Positions 36,950-45,427 are shown, counted from the first letter of the stretch. The stretch is 64,000 bases of DNA from Leifsonia tongyongensis (GCF_010686705.1 NZ_JAAGWY010000001.1:1550001-1614000); one strand, 5' to 3'. The notes: generated by a model not told the origin, from the letters alone. Made by a program: numbers and translations.

Positions 36950-37498
36950 GTGTGGGGTGATTCAGCCTCCTCTACATCGACGAAGGAACCGAGACTGAAA
37001 TTGGACAAGGTCGCGCGCCTCAGAGCACTGCAGAAGCGTTCAGGGTCAATCAGTTACTGGCACGGGGGTGCACCCGGTCTCCTCGCGGGCGACCTGATTC
37101 TTTCGCCGTTGGCTCGCGGAGTGGTGAGTACAGCCACCGCTTTTGCAGCCGTGCTCGGAATCGAGTACGAGAGCGAGGGCGATCGGGTGTACATCAGTTC
37201 GGATCGCACCATCGCTCGCGCCTTCGCCGCGCTGTACTTTCCCGAGTCCGGTGGTTGGGGAACGGGGACGCTGTATCGAGTTGCCCCGACGGGAGCGCTC
37301 GAACTCGACCCCGACTTTCCTGGAGGCGGCAGGAACTTCAGCACCACGGCAGCCACAGTCCTGGAGGTGGAAGAAACATCTGTCGCTCGCGATGTGCTCA
37401 CGTCACGCGAAAGCCTGCTAGCGGCACTCGTCGGACAGGGGCAACATCGCGGGAGGGCACTTTCCCCCTCCCGCGATGTCTTCCGTGTTCAACGCTGA
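36950..37498 (+). CDS. Arr-like ADP-ribosyltransferase-fold protein (candidate)
   Basis: 182 residues from a GTG; a TTG at 37001 is also possible. The core reads YWHGGAPGLLAGDLILSP, RVYISSDRTIARAFAALYF and LYRVAPTGALELDPDF. This reproduces the H-Y-D arrangement (His in the first block, Tyr in the second, Asp in the third) and spacing of Arr, the rifamycin ADP-ribosyltransferase. Arr itself is ~140 residues, and this protein has extra N- and C-terminal tails. It may modify a small molecule or another target; rifamycin is only a guess. The 3' end lies over a strong hairpin. Confidence 0.55.
   Translation: MWGDSASSTSTKEPRLKLDKVARLRALQKRSGSISYWHGGAPGLLAGDLILSPLARGVVSTATAFAAVLGIEYESEGDRVYISSDRTIARAFAALYFPESGGWGTGTLYRVAPTGALELDPDFPGGGRNFSTTAATVLEVEETSVARDVLTSRESLLAALVGQGQHRGRALSPSRDVFRVQR
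37444..37479. terminator. Strong bidirectional hairpin
   Basis: A 14-bp perfect stem (ACATCGCGGGAGGG / CCCTCCCGCGATGT, 37444-37457 with 37466-37479) around an 8-nt loop. It would terminate the Arr-like gene on the plus strand and the ricin/lipoprotein transcript on the minus strand. Confidence 0.75.
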
Positions 37499-37705
37499 TT
37501 GGACGCTGCCGTCTGCATGCACCCGCCACTGCTTTTCAGCGGTCCCGGTGCAGTCGGAGATCGCGACTGACGCTCCGTTCACTGCCGTTCCACCCTGCAC
37601 GTCCAGGCGCTTCGTCCCGTACACCTTGAGCTGCCCGACGCTTGCGAGGTAGGCGCTGCATGAGACGTTCATCACGAAGGGGTCAGAGCCGTTGGTCCCC
37701 CTATG
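37480..37705 (-). pseudogene. Ricin-type beta-trefoil lectin remnant
   Basis: The minus frame downstream of the lipoprotein stop (TAA, 37708-37706) reads GQLKVYGTKRLDVQGGTAVNGASVAISDCTGTAEKQW. This is one QxW-type repeat of a ricin B lectin domain (about 40-75 residues of the normal ~130). It has no own start and runs into the terminator hairpin. It is either a decayed C-terminal lectin module or a leftover of another gene's 3' end. Confidence 0.55.
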
Positions 37706-38146
37706 TTAACGATGCGATTCGCCCACAAGGCACCCACCAGTTACGAGGGGTGCGACGATGACGCTCCGATACCCGGTGTCGCCGGGGCCGTACTGACCGA
37801 TGAGGCAGGTCGAGTCGACGAGTGCCGCGAACTGGATCGAGGGCGCCTTGAGCCCGACGCTCGTCAGGTCGGTGGTCGTTTCGAGGGTGTCGGCGGCGAA
37901 TCCCGCCGCCTCCAACCCGGCGAGGAATGCCGCTCCTCCGGTGGGGACAGTGTTGCTGGTCCGCAGGTTGGTCTCGTCGAAGAGGGCGTGGCTGGCCTGG
38001 AGGGGAGTCTTCGGAGGCATCGGAGCAGGAGTCACCGAGGGGATCGGCGCGGGCACGGGCTCTTCCGGGACTGGATCAGCGCAGCCCGCCAGACCGAGCA
38101 GGGAGCCCGTTCCAAGGAGCACGGTGATGAGCGTGGTCGCCTTCAT
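37706..38146 (-). CDS. DUF6993-type lipoprotein
   Basis: 146 residues. The signal peptide ends in the lipobox LAGC (Cys22). A Pro-rich linker (~24-45) follows, then a compact domain with two conserved cysteines (TCLIGQY ... TGGCLVGE). The pattern fits DUF6993, a small lipoprotein family of Microbacteriaceae found near class E sortase genes. The start MKATTLIT is coupled to the small upstream membrane protein (ATGA). It is anchored outside the membrane; role unknown. Confidence 0.7.
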   Translation of the reverse strand: MKATTLITVLLGTGSLLGLAGCADPVPEEPVPAPIPSVTPAPMPPKTPLQASHALFDETNLRTSNTVPTGGAAFLAGLEAAGFAADTLETTTDLTSVGLKAPSIQFAALVDSTCLIGQYGPGDTGYRSVIVAPLVTGGCLVGESHR

Positions 38147-38301
38147 CGCCCCACCGTTCCTTCTCCGGTGTTCTGGATGCCGTCGATCCAGGGGAAGATC
38201 CACGTCACACAGGAGACGAGGACGATCGTGAGGACAACGACGAGGGCGAGGAACCGGACCCAGGCAGGTCCGGGAAGGATGCGCCAGAATGCGCCGTACA
38301 T
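38143..38301 (-). CDS. Small (52 aa) sortase-locus membrane protein
   Basis: 52 residues: MYGAFWRILPGPAWVR, a single helix FLALVVVLTIVLVSCVTWIF, then a short polar tail PWIDGIQNTGEGTVGR. AAGGAG lies ~5 nt upstream of the ATG. The stop overlaps the lipoprotein start (ATGA). Small one-helix proteins are commonly found beside class E sortases. The function is unknown; it may assist sortase or lipoprotein placement. Confidence 0.7.
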   Translation of the reverse strand: MYGAFWRILPGPAWVRFLALVVVLTIVLVSCVTWIFPWIDGIQNTGEGTVGR

Positions 38302-38320
38302 AGGACTCCTTTTCGGTTGG

Positions 38321-38650
38321 TCAACTACTCGCGGTGACGATCGAAGCGATCGGCGTGGGAATGTCGGTGGGTGGCTGCCAGGACTCGAACGTGCCGTAGG
38401 CGATCAGGCGTTCCGCGGCATGGAACGGAGGATTGCAGGTCGTGATCGTGATCAACCTGTCGGCAGCCGCGGTTCCCGGGTGGGCGGGGACGGGCAGCAG
38501 TACGTCGACGGCATTGGGCTGCACGTACTGGTAGTTCCTGAAAATGTACGTGTACCAGCCAGCTTTCGTCTGGATGTAGATCGCGTCGCCGATCTGAAGC
38601 TTCGACAGCATTCCTGTCGCGTTGGCTGACGGCGCAGCCAAGACGTACAC
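38321..38650 (-). pseudogene. Class E sortase, 5'-truncated
   Basis: Only the C-terminal ~95 residues of a class E sortase remain. LSKLQIGDAIYIQTKAGWYTYIF and the catalytic Cys segment LITITTCNPP are present, as is the catalytic Arg region AERLIAYG. The upstream half with the catalytic His (GHR motif) and the membrane anchor is missing. The similarity breaks at ~38600-38612, where an opposite-strand hydrolase begins, so a deletion joined two truncated genes. The fragment can hardly be active. Confidence 0.8.
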
Positions 38651-39548
38651 AATGTACGGCCGGCTCTGTCAACCGTCGACGGGGCCATCCAAGACCATCC
38701 AGATCCTGGTCCACGGGATCACGTACGACCACAACTACTGGGACCTTCCCGGTTTCGCCGGAAAGTATGATTACAGCGGCGTCCAGAACGCCGCCGGCTA
38801 TACGACACTCGCGGTCGATCGCCTCGGCTCGGCCGGACAGAGTTCGATACCGCCGAGCACACAGCTCAACCTGGCCTCCGATGCGGTCTCGATCCACGAC
38901 GTCGTCCAGGCAGCGCGAGCCGGGTCGATTCCCGGTGGTCCGTATGCGAAGGTCTTGATGGTCGGTCACTCTTATGGCTCCGGCATCGCCTGGCTGGAAG
39001 ACGCCACCTACGCCGATGTCGATGGGATCATCTCGTCTGGTCTCGGGCACCTCGTCGGCAACCTGCAGGGCCTGGGAACCAGTCTCGAACCGCCCGTCCT
39101 CGACCCCCGGCTCTCACCCCTCGTGGGCTTGGATGTGGGCTACCTGACCACGCTGCCCGGAACACGCGGCTCGCTGTTCTACAACGCTCCGGATACGGAT
39201 CCGGCGGTCGTCGCCTACGACGAGTCGACCAAGGGCCTTGTCTCGGCCACCGAATTGGGTACTATTCCCGAGTTCGAGATCGGGAGCCTCGGCGTGACAG
39301 CGCCGATGTTCATGGTCATGGGCCAGTACGACGGATTCTTCTGCCAGCAGGCGGGCAAGGGCGGTCTCGACGACTGCTCGACCGATCAGGCTCTCTACGA
39401 TTCGGAGGCATCCTTCTTCCCGGACTCCGCTATGCAGACCTACGTCCTTCCGAACGCCGGACACGACATCAACAACGAGCTCAACGCTGGGGACTGGTAC
39501 GCGCAGGCCGCCGCCTGGGCGACCAGCCACGTGCCACCACAGGGATAA
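38622..39548 (+). CDS. Alpha/beta hydrolase, N-terminally truncated
   Basis: 308 residues from a TTG; the open frame continues back to 38598 but shows no ribosome-binding site. The core has the oxyanion/HG motif LVHGITYDHNYWDLP, the nucleophile elbow GHSYGSG, an acid (MGQYDGFFC) and the catalytic His (AGHDINNE). Family members have a secreted N-terminal part with signal peptide before the ADGAAKTYTMYGRLC segment, and this is missing here. The triad is intact, but secretion and expression are doubtful. It is the partner of the sortase truncation scar. Confidence 0.6.
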   Translation: MADGAAKTYTMYGRLCQPSTGPSKTIQILVHGITYDHNYWDLPGFAGKYDYSGVQNAAGYTTLAVDRLGSAGQSSIPPSTQLNLASDAVSIHDVVQAARAGSIPGGPYAKVLMVGHSYGSGIAWLEDATYADVDGIISSGLGHLVGNLQGLGTSLEPPVLDPRLSPLVGLDVGYLTTLPGTRGSLFYNAPDTDPAVVAYDESTKGLVSATELGTIPEFEIGSLGVTAPMFMVMGQYDGFFCQQAGKGGLDDCSTDQALYDSEASFFPDSAMQTYVLPNAGHDINNELNAGDWYAQAAAWATSHVPPQG

Positions 39549-39563
39549 CTGTCCGACCACAAC

Positions 39564-39598
39564 GGAACCCCGTGCGTTCTCCGGAGCGGGCGGGGTCC
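39564..39598 (+). terminator. Stem-loop after the hydrolase
   Basis: ACCCCG (39567-39572) pairs with CGGGGT (39591-39596), with outer GG/CC and a nested CTCCGGAG palindrome in the loop. No U-tract. The remaining stretch to 39777 shows only the adhesin leader (GAAGGA ~10 nt before its ATG). Confidence 0.5.
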
Positions 39599-39777
39599 CT
39601 CGCGTGCCGGACCTGCGGCTCGCGGAAAGGATAGCTGCGACCTCATCGACCGGCCGTTTTCGGGGTGTACAACTCGTTCTCGATTCGGGGTTATGGAACT
39701 GAACATTGCACGTCACTTGTTATGCGGGCCCTTAGTGCCCTGTGTGATTCCGGCTCCCCAGAGAAGGACGACGACCT

Positions 39778-42700
39778 ATGAAGTTCCACAGTCCGATTGC
39801 GCTACGCGCAAACCGTTCCGGCCGCCCCCGCCACCTCATCCGTTGGCGACACCGGCTGAAGTCGGCGATTGCTGCACTGATTGCAGTGCTTGTCGGTCTC
39901 ATTTCTCTGATCGGCGGTGTCGCGACCGCGCAGGCGGATGAACGAGCGCCGATGATCACCAAAGCCGAGTTCCGTTCCTCCGAAAATGGTCCGGCGATCA
40001 CCTCCGCCGAACACGGTGCCTCTGGTGGTTTATATATCGAGTACGATCTCGACGCGAAGGGGTACAAGGACGGGGACACCTTCACCTATGCCCTTCCCGA
40101 CAACTTCGCCACGAGCGCTCCGAGCAACACGATGTTCACCTTCGTGGCCACCTACAACGGCACCGATTACCAGATCGGGACGGCGACCTATAGCTTCGGC
40201 AGGCTGCGGGTCGTCTTGAACGAGGGTGTTGAGCAGCTCGATGGTATTCGCGGGCATTTCTGGATCGGCGGAAACTACCTCGGCACGCCAGACGACCCCG
40301 ACATGACCCTGAACCCCGGAACCGACCACGAGTACACGATCCGGATAACGTTCGCGGGCGACTTGGGAAACCCGGGCGGCGGGAGCCCGCAGGAGCACGG
40401 CAAGTACGCTTGGTTCAAGGAGGGGAGTAACAACTCCGTCCTCCTGTATTCGGTGCGCCTCAACATGGATAAGGCTCGCGTCTTTGTCGCGGGCTCCACG
40501 ATCACGGACAGGGCGAACGGCCTGGTCGTCAACCCGGCGACCCTCGTTGTCCAGACGATCGCGCCGAGCGCCGTCCTCGCTGCGGGCGTGGACTACACCG
40601 TCGACTTCTTCGCCGACGGCAGCGGTTTCAGCGTCACCCTGCTCACCGACGTCGATCAGGAGTTCTGGCTCAACTACGAGAGTTCGGTCTTCCAGGTGGC
40701 GGATGCCTACCGCAACGATGTGACTGCTGTCATTCCCGGCAAGCCCGACGGCGGTGATGCCTTCGGGCAGGAGGTGAAGTGGGCCGACATCTCCAGCTCC
40801 TCGCAGGGCTACCTTCGTGACCTGACACTGGTCAAGAAGGACCAGGACACCAACCAGCCGTTGTCCGGCGCGGTCTTCGACCTGTATCGCACCATCGACG
40901 GTTCTGACCGACTGGTCCGTTCGGGTCTGACCACAGGCGACGACGGCAAGCTCGTTGCGAGCGGTCTGCTGTCCGGAGAATACAAGTTGGTGGAGGTCTC
41001 CCTCCCGTCCGGATATGGGTATGTCGACGGCAAGGAAAGTGTCTCGGTGACACTGCAGCCCGGTCAGACGAACAACATCGAGATCGACTTCTACAACCAA
41101 AAGGAGGAGACCCCGGTAGTGCCCGGCGCTGTCGAGCTGAACAAGGTCGATCCCACGAACGTTCCCCTCGAGGGCGCTGAGTTCACGATCTACGACCACT
41201 TGAACGCGATCCACGATTCCCAGGTGACAGACGCGAGCGGCTATGCGCGCTTCTCCGGCCTCGTTCCCGGTTTCTACACAGTGAAGGAGACGAAGGCTCC
41301 CAACGGCTTCGTGGCTTCTGAGGCGGCTCTCGCCGGGTATCAGGTGAGCGTGGTCTCCGGCGAGACCACCAAGGTGAAGGGCTCTGGTTCAAACGGAGCG
41401 ATCGTGAACGAGCGCACGCCGGCAGCGGTCGAGCCGTCACTGAAAACGACGGCGACGAACAAGGCCGACGGAAGCAAGAACATGCTCTACGTCGGCGGAA
41501 CCATCACCGACACGGTGTCCTACACCGGTCTGACCGCTGGTAAGCAGTACAAGCTCGTCGGCCAGCTGATGGACAAGAGCACCGGTCGGATAATACCGGG
41601 CACCAGCACAAACACCATGTTCACCGCTTCGGCGGCAAATGGCGAGCAGGCGCTGGACCTGACCCTGCCCCGGGGATACGCGGGCAAGAGCATCGTGGTC
41701 TACGAGTACCTCTACGAGGCCAACGGCACGACGTTGGTCGCCGAGCACACCGAGATCGGTGATGCGGGTCAGACCGTCACGGTCAACCCAGGTCCGACGA
41801 TCGGAACCACCGCGACCAACAAGGCCGGCGGCTCGCACGCCCTCACCTCTGACGGTGGTGTGATCGTGGATGTGGTCCGCTACACCGGTCTGATCCCTGG
41901 CATCAAGTACACGCTCCGTGGTGAGCTGATGGACAAGGCAACCGGCCAGACCAGCGGAATCACGTCGTCCGACCTCCAGTTCACGCCGACGTCGGCCGAC
42001 GGCACCATCTCGGTCGAGTTCATCGTGGACGCTTCCCTCGCAGGTACGACGCTCGTCGCCTACGAGTGGCTCTACCAGGGTTCCTCGCTGGAGGCCCAGC
42101 ACACCGACATCGACTCCGTCGAGCAGAGCGTCGGTGTCAACGCGAACCCCACCGTGGCGACCACTGCGACTAACAAGGACACCAACGATAAGACGCCATT
42201 ACGCTTCTTCGGTGGTGTGGTCGTGGACGAGGTCCGCTACACCGGGCTCAACCCGGGGGAGCCTTACACGATCACGGGCGAGCTCATGCACAAGGAACTG
42301 AACGAGACCACGGGTGAATCCACCGCTATTGCGACGGGCATCACCTCGGCGATCACATTCCAGCCGGAGGCGGCTGACGGTTCAGTGAGCCTGGAGTTCG
42401 TCGTCGACGGAGCCTACGCGAATGGGATGCTCGTTGCCTTTGAGAGGCTGTACGACGTCAACGGAAAACTCATCGCCCAGCACGAGGACGTCGAGAGCAC
42501 GGAGCAGACCATCACCGTCGGTGAGGTGCCCGCACTGAGGACCACCGCGACGAACAAGGACGATGCAGAGCAGCCCCTGGAGTTCCAGGGCGGCACGATC
42601 ACCGACCTCGTCGAGTACACCAACCTGGTCCCCGGTGTCGAGCACACTCTGAAGGGCGAGCTGATCGACAAGGCCACAGGCAAGCCCACCGGCGTCACCG

Positions 42701-43401
42701 CAGAACGGACATTCGTCCCCGAGACCGCGAACGGCTCGATCGGACTCGACTTCACCGTGCCTTCCGGCTTCGCCGGCAAGCGCCTGGTGGTGTTCGAGAC
42801 CGTCGTGGAGAACGAGCGCGTCATCGCCACGCACCGCGACATCGACAGCGAAGAGCAGACCGTCGACATCCGGCCAGAGCCCACCGTCACCACCAGTGCG
42901 GCGGACAAGGCCGATGCCGATCAGCAGCTCACCGAGAACGGCGGCACGATCGTGGACACTGTCTACTACAGGGGTCTGATCCCGGGACGCGAGTACACCC
43001 TCCAAGGTGAGCTCAGATACAAGGAAAACGGCGACCGGACGGGTCTGAGCGCCACCCGCACCTTCGTGCCCGAGACGGCTGACGGTGCCGTGGACCTGGA
43101 GCTGACGGTGCCGACCGGGTACAAGGACACGTGGGTCGTCGTGTTCGAAACGGTGCTCGACGGCGACCTGGTCGTCGCGCAGCACAAAGACATCGACAGC
43201 GAGGCTCAATCGATCTTCGTGGACCACACTCCAGGGATCCTCGCCTTCACTGGCTCGACCATCATGGCCCCCCTCTGCGGGAGTGGCCTGGTACTCGTCC
43301 TCGGCTCGGCGCTGTTCACGGCCGTTCTCATCCGAAACCGGCGTGCCCAGGAACGAGGAGCGGAAGCGACGCACTCGCCGAGTCGGGGTCTAGTGGTCTA
43401 G
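39778..43401 (+). CDS. Surface adhesin with SpaA/Cna_B domains, five VaFE repeats and a LAFTG sorting signal
   Basis: 1207 residues. The N-terminal signal (basic n-region, then IAALIAVLVGLISLIGGVATAQA, ~30-52) is followed by a ~290-residue adhesive domain. Two SpaA/Cna_B-like domains come next (~345-440, ~450-545), then five VaFE repeats starting near residues 553, 673, 791, 918 and 1035. Each repeat has a TTATNK-like Thr, a VVYE/VAFE-type motif and a terminal EQTV Gln, the set used for intramolecular Thr-Gln ester bonds. The C-terminus has LAFTG (1155-1159), a hydrophobic helix and a basic tail, i.e. a class E-type LAxTG anchor. It should be wall-linked and mediate adhesion. The neighbouring sortase is broken, so another sortase is needed. 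Confidence 0.92.
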   Translation: MKFHSPIALRANRSGRPRHLIRWRHRLKSAIAALIAVLVGLISLIGGVATAQADERAPMITKAEFRSSENGPAITSAEHGASGGLYIEYDLDAKGYKDGDTFTYALPDNFATSAPSNTMFTFVATYNGTDYQIGTATYSFGRLRVVLNEGVEQLDGIRGHFWIGGNYLGTPDDPDMTLNPGTDHEYTIRITFAGDLGNPGGGSPQEHGKYAWFKEGSNNSVLLYSVRLNMDKARVFVAGSTITDRANGLVVNPATLVVQTIAPSAVLAAGVDYTVDFFADGSGFSVTLLTDVDQEFWLNYESSVFQVADAYRNDVTAVIPGKPDGGDAFGQEVKWADISSSSQGYLRDLTLVKKDQDTNQPLSGAVFDLYRTIDGSDRLVRSGLTTGDDGKLVASGLLSGEYKLVEVSLPSGYGYVDGKESVSVTLQPGQTNNIEIDFYNQKEETPVVPGAVELNKVDPTNVPLEGAEFTIYDHLNAIHDSQVTDASGYARFSGLVPGFYTVKETKAPNGFVASEAALAGYQVSVVSGETTKVKGSGSNGAIVNERTPAAVEPSLKTTATNKADGSKNMLYVGGTITDTVSYTGLTAGKQYKLVGQLMDKSTGRIIPGTSTNTMFTASAANGEQALDLTLPRGYAGKSIVVYEYLYEANGTTLVAEHTEIGDAGQTVTVNPGPTIGTTATNKAGGSHALTSDGGVIVDVVRYTGLIPGIKYTLRGELMDKATGQTSGITSSDLQFTPTSADGTISVEFIVDASLAGTTLVAYEWLYQGSSLEAQHTDIDSVEQSVGVNANPTVATTATNKDTNDKTPLRFFGGVVVDEVRYTGLNPGEPYTITGELMHKELNETTGESTAIATGITSAITFQPEAADGSVSLEFVVDGAYANGMLVAFERLYDVNGKLIAQHEDVESTEQTITVGEVPALRTTATNKDDAEQPLEFQGGTITDLVEYTNLVPGVEHTLKGELIDKATGKPTGVTAERTFVPETANGSIGLDFTVPSGFAGKRLVVFETVVENERVIATHRDIDSEEQTVDIRPEPTVTTSAADKADADQQLTENGGTIVDTVYYRGLIPGREYTLQGELRYKENGDRTGLSATRTFVPETADGAVDLELTVPTGYKDTWVVVFETVLDGDLVVAQHKDIDSEAQSIFVDHTPGILAFTGSTIMAPLCGSGLVLVLGSALFTAVLIRNRRAQERGAEATHSPSRGLVV

Positions 43402-43736
43402 GCGTGATGGCCTGGGTCCGGAATCGCACCGGACTCAGGCCCTAAGAAACCGGCGCGCCCGGTGTCCGTGACCCTGTCGTCGTCTGCGCCGATGCAGTAT
43501 TCCCATTCCGCGAACGGGTAGCGGCTCTCGACTCCGCCGACCATGAGGATCCACTCCGTCTCTGTACAGCCGACGAGCTCGCCGGAGACGAGCTCCGGAA
43601 GAAAGCCATCGCGTCCAGCCCGGTACCGGACCAGTTCGACTTCTTCCCCGATCCGCGCGTAAAGCAGCGCCGCGACGGCCACCCGCCCGCCGTTCAGGGT
43701 AGGTAGAGCTTGCCGGCGTTCCTGTAATTTCCCCAT
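43398..43736 (-). CDS. Small protein of unknown function
   Basis: 112 residues from MGKLQERRQA; the longer frame upstream is Arg/Pro-rich read-through. A mixed beta-like segment (VAVAALLYARIGEEVELVRYRAGRDGFLPELVSGELVGCTETEWILMVGGVESRYPFAEWEYCIG) suggests a small folded domain. No family was recognised and no clear Shine-Dalgarno is visible. The C-terminal 15 residues are encoded in the terminator hairpin, which weakens the case. Confidence 0.45.
   Translation of the reverse strand: MGKLQERRQALPTLNGGRVAVAALLYARIGEEVELVRYRAGRDGFLPELVSGELVGCTETEWILMVGGVESRYPFAEWEYCIGADDDRVTDTGRAGFLGPESGAIPDPGHHA
43409..43441. terminator. Strong stem-loop after the adhesin
   Basis: GGCCTG-g-GTCCGG / CCGGAC-t-CAGGCC (43409-43421 with 43429-43441), 13-bp stem with one mismatch and a 7-nt loop. 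It lies inside the 3' end of the small minus-strand gene, as a bidirectional terminator would. Confidence 0.7.
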
Positions 43737-43938
43737 TGGTGTCTCACTGGTCGTTCGATGAATGGATGGGGGCGCGAGATCGGCCCACTGAATAGACGGG
43801 CGAGGCCGTGAATTATTACGGCGAATGGACAATGACTCTCGTATTCGACCGACAGGCGCTCCTCTGCGCTGTCCCGGATTCCTCGCAGCTCGGCGTGCCT
43901 GTGCCCGCCGCCCGACCGCCGGGGACGAGAGTCGACGT

Positions 43939-44574
43939 GTGCGAATCGGAATTCTCGGAACGGGTCCCATGACGCGGGCGCTGGGCGGCCAGCTCGTTCG
44001 GGCCGGCCACGAGGTCGTCGTCGGTTCGCGCGATCCGGAGAGAGCTCAGCGGCTGAGCTCGGAGATCGGCGGTACTGCCGGGACGGACCATCGAACGGCG
44101 GCGCAGTCCGATGTCGTGCTCGTCGCCGTCGACGATCGGGCGGCGTTGGAGGTGGTCCGCTCGCTCACCGATGTACTCGACGGAGTAATCCTCGTCGACC
44201 TCAACAATCCCATCGATCCGCCGCACTTCGAGAGCCGATATGCCGGGGGAGCGTCACTGGGCGAGCGCATCGCGGAAGCGGCTCCGGGCGCTCGCGTGGT
44301 CAAGGCGTTCAACACTGTCTACGCCGAGTGGCTCGAGCCGCGTGCATCCGGAGCCCTGGCCGAACCCGTACAGGTGCTGATCGCATCCGACGACGAGCCG
44401 GCGAAAGCAACGGTGTCCGGCCTCGTCGAGGCGATCGGATGCCTGCCCATCGACGTCGGCGGCCTGCGGGTGGCCCGCCACCTCGAGAACCTGGCAGGGT
44501 TCGAGGTCGACCTGGTCCAGCGCGGCGTCGCCCCCTACATCGGTGTCCGGCTGGTGGCGGGTAACGCGCTCTGA
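43939..44574 (+). CDS. NAD(P)-binding oxidoreductase, NADPH:F420 reductase-like
   Basis: 211 residues from GTG. The Rossmann motif GILGTGPMTRALG is at the very start, then HEVVVGSRDPERAQRL and SDVVLVAVDDRAALEVV. The strand VVKAFNTV also fits NADPH-dependent F420 reductase-like proteins. An upstream ATG (43825) would add 38 low-similarity residues, so GTG at 43939 is preferred. The 3' end overlaps the convergent hydrolase by 40 nt. Confidence 0.82.
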   Translation: MRIGILGTGPMTRALGGQLVRAGHEVVVGSRDPERAQRLSSEIGGTAGTDHRTAAQSDVVLVAVDDRAALEVVRSLTDVLDGVILVDLNNPIDPPHFESRYAGGASLGERIAEAAPGARVVKAFNTVYAEWLEPRASGALAEPVQVLIASDDEPAKATVSGLVEAIGCLPIDVGGLRVARHLENLAGFEVDLVQRGVAPYIGVRLVAGNAL

Positions 44575-45347
44575 TATCCGGCGACGAACGCTGCGACGTC
44601 GTCTCGGAGGCGTTCGGGTGTTTCGAGCTGTGGCAGATGGCCTGCGTTGTCGATGAGGTCGAGCGCGGCGCCCGGAATGCCGGTGGCGTAGGCGCGCGCG
44701 TGGGCGGGGTCGACGACGCGATCGGCCTGGCCCCAGACGACCAGGGTCGGGATGCGGATGCCGGCGATGCGCATCCGGAGCGTCGGATCGGCCATCGAGG
44801 TGCCGGCATAGGCGAGAAGGGCTGCGCGGTTGCCGGCCATCGCGGACTTGACGGGGGCGGGAAGCGCATCGACGTCGATGCGGTAGGCGCCAGGCTCGAA
44901 GTAGGACAGGTCGGCGAGCTGGTCCATCGTGAGAGAGAAGAAGTCGGCGATCGGATGCCCGTCGACGTCGAGCCCGGCAGCGTCGACGAGTATGAGGGCT
45001 GACAGCCGCGGGCCGGCGATCAGGGCGAGTTCTGCGGCGATCCACCCTCCGATGGAGTTGCCGATGAGCAGCACGTCGGTCAGGTCGAGTTCGTCGATCA
45101 TCGTCGCGTAGAGCTCGGCGAGGGCGCGGATGCTGTCGAGGTGATCGGGTCTTGGTGTGCCGGCGAAGCCGGGGTGGGTCGGCACGATGACGCGCGAGTC
45201 GCCTCGCGCCGCGAAGAGTTCGGCGAATGCTGTCACGGACTGCGGGCCTGCGCCCCCGTGAAGGATCACGACGGGGCGGCCCTGGCCGAACTCGGCGTAG
45301 GTGACCTCGGCCGTGCCCGCCTCGGTTGTGATGTCGATGATGTTCAT
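44535..45347 (-). CDS. Alpha/beta hydrolase
   Basis: 270 residues. HGGAGPQSVTAF supplies the oxyanion motif, GNSIGG the nucleophile elbow (Ser ~95), WGQADRVVDP the acid and AGHLPQLE the catalytic His. Soluble and complete. It is divergent from a MarR regulator at 45428 across 80 nt containing a 12-bp palindrome, so it is probably MarR-controlled. Substrate unknown; it could be an esterase or C-C hydrolase. Confidence 0.88.
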   Translation of the reverse strand: MNIIDITTEAGTAEVTYAEFGQGRPVVILHGGAGPQSVTAFAELFAARGDSRVIVPTHPGFAGTPRPDHLDSIRALAELYATMIDELDLTDVLLIGNSIGGWIAAELALIAGPRLSALILVDAAGLDVDGHPIADFFSLTMDQLADLSYFEPGAYRIDVDALPAPVKSAMAGNRAALLAYAGTSMADPTLRMRIAGIRIPTLVVWGQADRVVDPAHARAYATGIPGAALDLIDNAGHLPQLETPERLRDDVAAFVAGYQSALPATSRTPM

Positions 45348-45382
45348 GGGCTTCTCCGTTCCCTCGTATCAACCATGCTAGA

Positions 45383-45394
45383 TCAACATGTTGA
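45383..45394. promoter_or_regulatory. Perfect palindrome TCAACATGTTGA (candidate MarR operator)
   Basis: 12-bp perfect dyad in the 80-nt gap between the divergent hydrolase and marR genes. The flanks (ATCAACC upstream) add a half-site-like repeat. Confidence 0.6.
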
Positions 45395-45427
45395 ACTAAA
45401 CAAGCTGTTTTCGGATAGGATTCAGGC

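Noticed and set aside
40030-41214. Long minus-strand frames under the adhesin gene
   Set aside because: Shadow frames; the plus-strand protein has signal peptide, repeats and sorting signal.
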